Positions 49,784 through 54,437 of a DNA stretch of 54,437 bases are shown here, piece after piece; the first letter of the stretch is position 1, and each line of letters opens with the position of its first letter. Below the pieces are notes generated by a model that was given only the letters and a program-made list of their open reading frames with translations, had not been told where the DNA came from and made no database searches. This DNA comes from a virus. Both the position numbers and the translations under genes were made by a program. The stretch spans positions 1 to 54,437 of the IMG/VR virus record IMGVR_UViG_3300034102_000374, one strand, 5' to 3'.

Positions 49784-50437
49784 ATGGCAATACTAAGAGG
49801 AATCAAAGAAATGGGACCAGTACTAGATGGTCCAAAGGGTGGCGACGGCCCAAAGGTTAAGTGGCTAAAACTTGCTGATGGACAATCAGTAAAGATTAGA
49901 TTCTTAGAAGAACTAGATGAGGACTCAGCAAACTACAGTCCTGATCGTGGTCTAGCAATCGTTGTATCAGAACACACAAATCCAAAGGACTACAAGCGCA
50001 AGGCTGTAGATACAATGGACACAGAAGGTCGTGACTGGGCAGAAGAAATGCACCGCAAGGATCCAAAGGCTGGCTGGAGAGCACGTCTTCGTTTCTATTG
50101 CAACGTTCTAGTTGACGACGGCATTGAAGCACCATATGTTGCAATCTGGTCAATGGGTATCAGCAAGCAATCATCATTCAACACAATTCGTGAGTATGCA
50201 CTTGAAACAGGAAGCATCTCAAATGTACAGTGGAAGTTAAAGCGTAATGGTCAGGGAACTGAAACCAATTACACACTAATTCCATCTGCACCAGATAAGG
50301 AGCCATTCAACTGGGGAGACATTAAGCCTTACCCACTAGAGTCTGCACTACGCAAGGTTCCTTACGCAGAACAAGAAGCGTTCTATTTGGGCTTTGATGG
50401 CCCATCTGCCACTTCAGCAACAAACGCTGATTGGTAA
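49784..50437 (+). CDS. Candidate single-stranded DNA-binding protein
   Basis: This is a 217-residue protein. WLKLADGQSVKIRFLEEL looks like an OB-type strand pair, and RARLRFYCNVLVDDGIEAPYVAIWSMG a second. The central WKLKRNGQGTETNYTLIPS is a pattern seen in phage ssDNA-binding proteins related to T4 gp32-like or T7-like families; the match is by eye. The C-terminus is not acidic as in classical SSB, but ends NADW. It lies between primase and polymerase, which strongly favours a replication role. Confidence 0.6.
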   Translation: MAILRGIKEMGPVLDGPKGGDGPKVKWLKLADGQSVKIRFLEELDEDSANYSPDRGLAIVVSEHTNPKDYKRKAVDTMDTEGRDWAEEMHRKDPKAGWRARLRFYCNVLVDDGIEAPYVAIWSMGISKQSSFNTIREYALETGSISNVQWKLKRNGQGTETNYTLIPSAPDKEPFNWGDIKPYPLESALRKVPYAEQEAFYLGFDGPSATSATNADW

Positions 50438-50438
50438 T

Positions 50439-53400
50439 ATGAACTACGTCGGCTTACATGTCCACACCCATTTCAGTTTATTTGATGGGATTGCTACTCC
50501 AGAAGAATACGTGAACCGTGCAGTTGAGTTAGGGATGCCAGCAATTGCCATCACTGACCACGGTACTTTATCTGGGCATAGGGAACTGCACCGTATTGCA
50601 AAAGCAAAGGGCATTAAGCCAATTCTAGGTCTAGAAGGATACATGTGTGCAGACATATCTGATACACGAGATAAGTCTGAAAGAGAAGGTCAACAAGATC
50701 TTGTCTACAATCACATTATCCTTCTAGCCAAGAATCAAATTGGTTTGGAAAACCTTAACAAGATTAGTGAACTATCTTGGACAGATGGTTTCTTTAAGAA
50801 GCCAAGATTTGATTTTAGTATATTAGAAAAATATAAAGAAGGAATTATTGTTTCTTCTGCTTGCCCAAGTAGCGTTTTAGTTAAAGCACTTGAGGAAGAA
50901 GAGTTTGCTCTCGCAAAGAAATATATCTCTTGGTTCAAAGAGCGCTTTGCTGATGACTACTACATTGAGGTTATGCCTCACAATGAAGCACACATAAATA
51001 AGTATTTAATACAACTTGCGGATGAATTTGATATCAAAGTTATTGTTACACCAGACTGCCACCATGTTGATCCATCACAAAAAGAAGTTCAAGAGTTTAA
51101 GTTGCTTATGAACACACATGGTAAGTTTGTAAAAGATGCAACATATGAGAAGTCAAAGAAAAAGGGCAACATGATGGAGCGCCTTGATTATCTTTATGGC
51201 GCAGATCGTCAAATGTCATTTAATAAGTTTGATATCCATCTTCTATCTTATGAAGAGATCAAGGCAGCCATGGAAGCGCAGGGTATTGATAGACCTGACA
51301 TCTACTCAAACACAATCCTATTAGCAGAGACAGTAGGAGACTATGGAATTCAAGAAGGATTAAACCTACTACCAGTACAGTACAAGAGTCCTGACAAGGA
51401 ACTTGCAAAGGTTGCTTTGGAAGGTTTGGCAGAGCGAGGTTTGTCAGAAAACCAAGAGTACCTTGACAGACTTGAAGAAGAGTTACAGATTATTAAAGAT
51501 AAGAAGTTTGCTCCATACTTCCTTGTTGTAAGTAATATGATTAACTGGGCCAAGAAAGAAGAGATTATGGTTGGCCCAGGTCGTGGTTCATCTGCTGGCT
51601 CTCTTGTTTGCTACGCACTAAAGATTACAGACATTGACCCTATTGAACACAATCTTTTGTTCTTCCGCTTTATCAATCCAGATCGTAATGACTTTCCAGA
51701 TATCGATACAGATATTCAAGATACTCGTCGTGAAGAAGTAAAAGATTATCTTGTTAGACAGTATAGACACGTGGCATCCATCGCCACCTTCCTTGAATTT
51801 ACAGGCAAAGGAATTGTTAGAGATGTTTCACGAGTACTAAATATTCCTTTGTCAGATGTAAACAAGGTTTTAAAGACTGTTGATACTTGGGATGACTTCT
51901 GCACATCTAAATCAACACGAGAGTTTCGTGAGAAGTATCCAGAAGTAGAAGTTTATGGAGAGCAACTACGTGGTCGAATTCGTGGTACAGGTATTCACGC
52001 AGCAGGTGTTGTAACTGCAAAAGAACCAATCTTTAGGTACGCACCACTTGAAACAAGATCTTCTACTGGATCTGATGAAAGAATTCCAGTCGTTGGTGTT
52101 GATATGGAAGAGGCTGAGAGAATTGGCTTAATTAAGATTGATGCTTTGGGTCTTAAGACTTTATCTGTTCTTAAGAACACAATTGATATTATTAAAGAAC
52201 GAGATGGAAAAAAGATTGACCTTCTTAAGATTAAGATGGATGATGCCAATGTTTATCAGATGCTGTCTGATGGATATACAAAGGGTGTGTTCCAGTGTGA
52301 AGCAGCACCATACACAAACCTTCTTGTTAAGATGGGTGTTAAGAATCTAAACGAACTTGCAGCATCAAATGCTCTTGTTCGTCCAGGTGCAATGAATACT
52401 ATTGGTAAGGATTATGTTGATCGCAAACATGGTCGTCAAAACATTTCTTACACACACCAAGTATTAAAACAATTTACGGAGGACACTTATGGCTGTATTC
52501 TTTACCAGGAACAAGTTATGCAAGCATGCGTACACCTTGGCGGTATGTCCATGTCGGAAGCAGATAAAGTTAGAAAGATCATTGGCAAGAAAAAAGATGC
52601 TAAAGAGTTTGATCAGTTTAAAGAGAGGTTCGTAGAGGGTGCCTCTAAGTTTATCTCTCCAAACCTTGCTCGTGACCTATGGCATGACTTTGAGGCTCAC
52701 GCAGGGTACTCATTTAACAAGTCTCACGCAGTAGCATACTCAACACTATCCTATTGGACAGCATGGCTAAAATATTATTATCCACTTGAGTTTATGTACT
52801 CAGTGCTAAAGAATGAAAAGGATAAAGATGCGAGAACTGAATATCTTATTGAAGCAAAAAGAATGGGAATTAGCATTAAGTTACCTCACATTAACGATTC
52901 GGATATTGATTTTAAGATTGAGGGTAAAGGTATTCGGTTTGGACTCAGTGCTATCAAGTTCATATCTGACAAGATTGGTGAACGATACATATCGGCACGA
53001 CCATTCAATTCGTACAAAGAACTTGAAGAATTCACATTCACCAAGGGCAACGGAGTAAACAGTCGTGCACTCCAAGCACTTAGGGTAATTGGCGCAGCAA
53101 CATTTAATGATAATCCTAGAAATGATCAGGAGATTAAAGAGAACCTGTATGAGTACCTAAACCTTCCAGAGTTTAATATTACTATACCTTCTCACTACTA
53201 TGCATTCATTCAGGACATTGTTGACTTTGAAGAAAAAGGATCATACATTTTTATGGGTATGGTAAAATCTATTAAAAGGGGAACAGGATGGTCACGAGTT
53301 GAAATTTTGGATAAGACTGGGTCTGTGGGTATATTTGATGATGAGAATACAACTATTGAGACGGGTCGTTCTTATCTTGTCTTGTGTAATGATAACAGGA

Positions 53401-53714
53401 TTGTTTCTTTCATACCTTCTGATGAGATAAAAGAATCATCTCATGCTCTAGTAAAGTTTTTAAGTTACAAGCAGTTGCCGTACAAGGATGATGAAATGTT
53501 TGTTGTATCCTTTAAGCCAAGGATTACAAAGGCTGGAAAGAAGATGGCATCTCTTACACTTGCAGATACAAGCAGAGATCTTCATTCAATTACAGTTTTC
53601 CCAACATCTTTTGCAAAAGCATATATGCACATTGAAGAAGGAAAATCTTATAAGTTTAGTTTTGGAAAGACAAAAGACGGAACAGTCACATTGGAGGATG
53701 TACATGTCAGTTAG
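50439..53714 (+). CDS. DNA polymerase III alpha subunit (DnaE-type)
   Basis: This is a 1091-residue replicative polymerase from the ATG at 50439; the ATG at 50394 falls inside the upstream gene. The N-terminal PHP domain has H7/H9 (GLHVHTHFS), D40/H41 (ITDHG) and E66, plus HIILLA and TPDCHH farther on, so its metal site looks complete. The polymerase core has GPGRGSSAGSLV and the catalytic Asp D421, D423 (PDIDTD) and D568 (LIKIDALGLKTL). An HhH/OB-fold end is visible near residues 930-1010. It copies the phage genome. It probably needs a host or phage clamp. No separate 3'-5' exonuclease is seen nearby. Confidence 0.93.
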   Translation: MNYVGLHVHTHFSLFDGIATPEEYVNRAVELGMPAIAITDHGTLSGHRELHRIAKAKGIKPILGLEGYMCADISDTRDKSEREGQQDLVYNHIILLAKNQIGLENLNKISELSWTDGFFKKPRFDFSILEKYKEGIIVSSACPSSVLVKALEEEEFALAKKYISWFKERFADDYYIEVMPHNEAHINKYLIQLADEFDIKVIVTPDCHHVDPSQKEVQEFKLLMNTHGKFVKDATYEKSKKKGNMMERLDYLYGADRQMSFNKFDIHLLSYEEIKAAMEAQGIDRPDIYSNTILLAETVGDYGIQEGLNLLPVQYKSPDKELAKVALEGLAERGLSENQEYLDRLEEELQIIKDKKFAPYFLVVSNMINWAKKEEIMVGPGRGSSAGSLVCYALKITDIDPIEHNLLFFRFINPDRNDFPDIDTDIQDTRREEVKDYLVRQYRHVASIATFLEFTGKGIVRDVSRVLNIPLSDVNKVLKTVDTWDDFCTSKSTREFREKYPEVEVYGEQLRGRIRGTGIHAAGVVTAKEPIFRYAPLETRSSTGSDERIPVVGVDMEEAERIGLIKIDALGLKTLSVLKNTIDIIKERDGKKIDLLKIKMDDANVYQMLSDGYTKGVFQCEAAPYTNLLVKMGVKNLNELAASNALVRPGAMNTIGKDYVDRKHGRQNISYTHQVLKQFTEDTYGCILYQEQVMQACVHLGGMSMSEADKVRKIIGKKKDAKEFDQFKERFVEGASKFISPNLARDLWHDFEAHAGYSFNKSHAVAYSTLSYWTAWLKYYYPLEFMYSVLKNEKDKDARTEYLIEAKRMGISIKLPHINDSDIDFKIEGKGIRFGLSAIKFISDKIGERYISARPFNSYKELEEFTFTKGNGVNSRALQALRVIGAATFNDNPRNDQEIKENLYEYLNLPEFNITIPSHYYAFIQDIVDFEEKGSYIFMGMVKSIKRGTGWSRVEILDKTGSVGIFDDENTTIETGRSYLVLCNDNRIVSFIPSDEIKESSHALVKFLSYKQLPYKDDEMFVVSFKPRITKAGKKMASLTLADTSRDLHSITVFPTSFAKAYMHIEEGKSYKFSFGKTKDGTVTLEDVHVS

Positions 53715-54437
53715 TATAGAAGAAGCGTTAGCACAACTTGATCCTAAGTTGAGAAAAAGATTAGGTACTGGAGTAGGTGTAAACTATGAATACCAGCCTA
53801 CACCTAGTTACGGATTAAACCGTGCACTGGGAGGCGGTCTACCATATGGCAGACAAGTTCTTATCTGGGGTTCAAAGTCTTCTGCAAAGTCTTCTATGTG
53901 CCTTCAGATGATTGCTCTAGCGCAAGCAGAAGGAAAACTGTGTGCTTGGATTGATTCAGAAATGTCATACTCAGAAGACTGGGCTAGAACTTTGGGGGTA
54001 GATCCAGAAAAACTAATCTACTCACAAGCAAGAACTATTAGTGACATGGTAGATGTTGGTGTTGGCTTAATGAATGCTGGAGTTGATTTAATAGTGGTAG
54101 ACTCTATTACATCAATGCTTCCAGCAATCTATTTTGAAAAAGATACAGATGAAATGAAAGCCTTAGAAAATACAAAACAGATTGGAGCAGAATCCCGTGA
54201 CTTTAGTAACGCATGGAAAATGCTTAACTATGCAAACAATAAAGTTAAGCCAACTTTGCTTGTTCTTATTTCTCAGTCTCGTAACAATATCAATGCTATG
54301 TATACTAGCCAGCAGCCTTCTGGTGGTCAGGCTACTAAGTTTTATTCCTCATGTATTGTTAAACTCTTTTCTTCAGAGTCAGACAATCAAGCGATTAAGG
54401 GCAAGATCAAGGTAGGAGATAAATTAATTGAAGAAAA
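53704..54437 (+). CDS. RecA-like recombinase, 3' end outside window
   Basis: This frame runs open from the ATG at 53704 (Shine-Dalgarno GGAGG about 6 bases upstream, overlapping the polymerase end by 11 bases) to the window edge, giving over 240 residues. RecA-fold parts are visible: an N-terminal helix, GLNRALGGGLPYGRQV, Walker A G56-SKSS-A61-K62-S63 (WGSKSSAKSS), and Walker B in LIVVDSITSMLP. An LLVLISQSRNN segment follows, with an L2-like QPSGGQATKFYSS. The Walker A has Ala where RecA has Gly (GxxxxGK). It likely pairs and exchanges DNA during replication and repair. The C-terminal end is not in this window. Confidence 0.85.
   Translation, partial: MSVSIEEALAQLDPKLRKRLGTGVGVNYEYQPTPSYGLNRALGGGLPYGRQVLIWGSKSSAKSSMCLQMIALAQAEGKLCAWIDSEMSYSEDWARTLGVDPEKLIYSQARTISDMVDVGVGLMNAGVDLIVVDSITSMLPAIYFEKDTDEMKALENTKQIGAESRDFSNAWKMLNYANNKVKPTLLVLISQSRNNINAMYTSQQPSGGQATKFYSSCIVKLFSSESDNQAIKGKIKVGDKLIEE

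Noticed and set aside
50394-50438. Longer start for the polymerase
   Set aside because: It would lie inside the ssDNA-binding candidate. The PHP motif GLHVHTH expects a start a few residues before it, as given by 50439.
1-54437. tRNA genes, CRISPR arrays, insertion sequences, integrase or attachment sites
   Set aside because: No gap is long enough to hide such elements, apart from short promoter gaps, and no cloverleaf, direct-repeat array or transposase/integrase motif was seen.

Overview
This window reads as part of the genome of a long-tailed double-stranded DNA phage (siphovirus-like). Every supportable gene is on the + strand. Genes are packed with 1-11 base overlaps or short gaps, and no gap exceeds 300 bases. 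No tRNA, CRISPR array, insertion sequence, integrase or large terminase gene was seen. The DNA is visibly AT-rich. Three things point, by inference, to an aquatic phage with an actinobacterial host: extended -10 promoters (TGnTATAMT) lying only 6-9 bases before several start codons, which implies leaderless mRNAs; a B12-dependent ribonucleotide reductase; and a run of 2-oxoglutarate/Fe(II) oxygenases. The host assignment is moderate at best.

Layout. 1-5301: tail-fibre-like virion proteins, including one with two FN3-like domains, a 100-residue Pro/Phe/Tyr rod and a Cys-rich tip. 5322-12326: a terminator and new promoter, then an oxygenase island with seven prolyl-4-hydroxylase-like 2OG-Fe(II) oxygenases, two related DUF6065-like proteins and one unknown. 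12445-14478: class II ribonucleotide reductase behind a palindromic promoter. 14504-18535: a 1343-residue virion protein containing a cupredoxin (type 1 copper) domain. 18554-28107: head and neck module with portal, protease-scaffold with a nested scaffold start, HK97-type major capsid protein, connector proteins, major tail protein and two tandem tail-assembly chaperones. 28121-46116: a 3477-residue tape measure and the tail tip and minor tail proteins. 46116-47323: zinc-ribbon, HTH/AT-hook and small proteins at the junction to replication. 47316-54437: DnaB-type helicase, DnaG-type primase, candidate ssDNA-binding protein, DnaE-type polymerase III alpha and a truncated RecA-like recombinase.

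How the parts work together. The head, neck and tail genes follow the classical siphovirus order, with terminators followed at once by new promoters around the capsid and major tail genes, so these can be transcribed as separate units. The replication block supplies most of a replisome, and the reductase supplies deoxynucleotides. The oxygenase island lies directly after the proline-rich fibre protein, so hydroxylation of virion prolines is a testable idea. That is inference only; other protein, nucleic acid or small-molecule substrates are equally possible.
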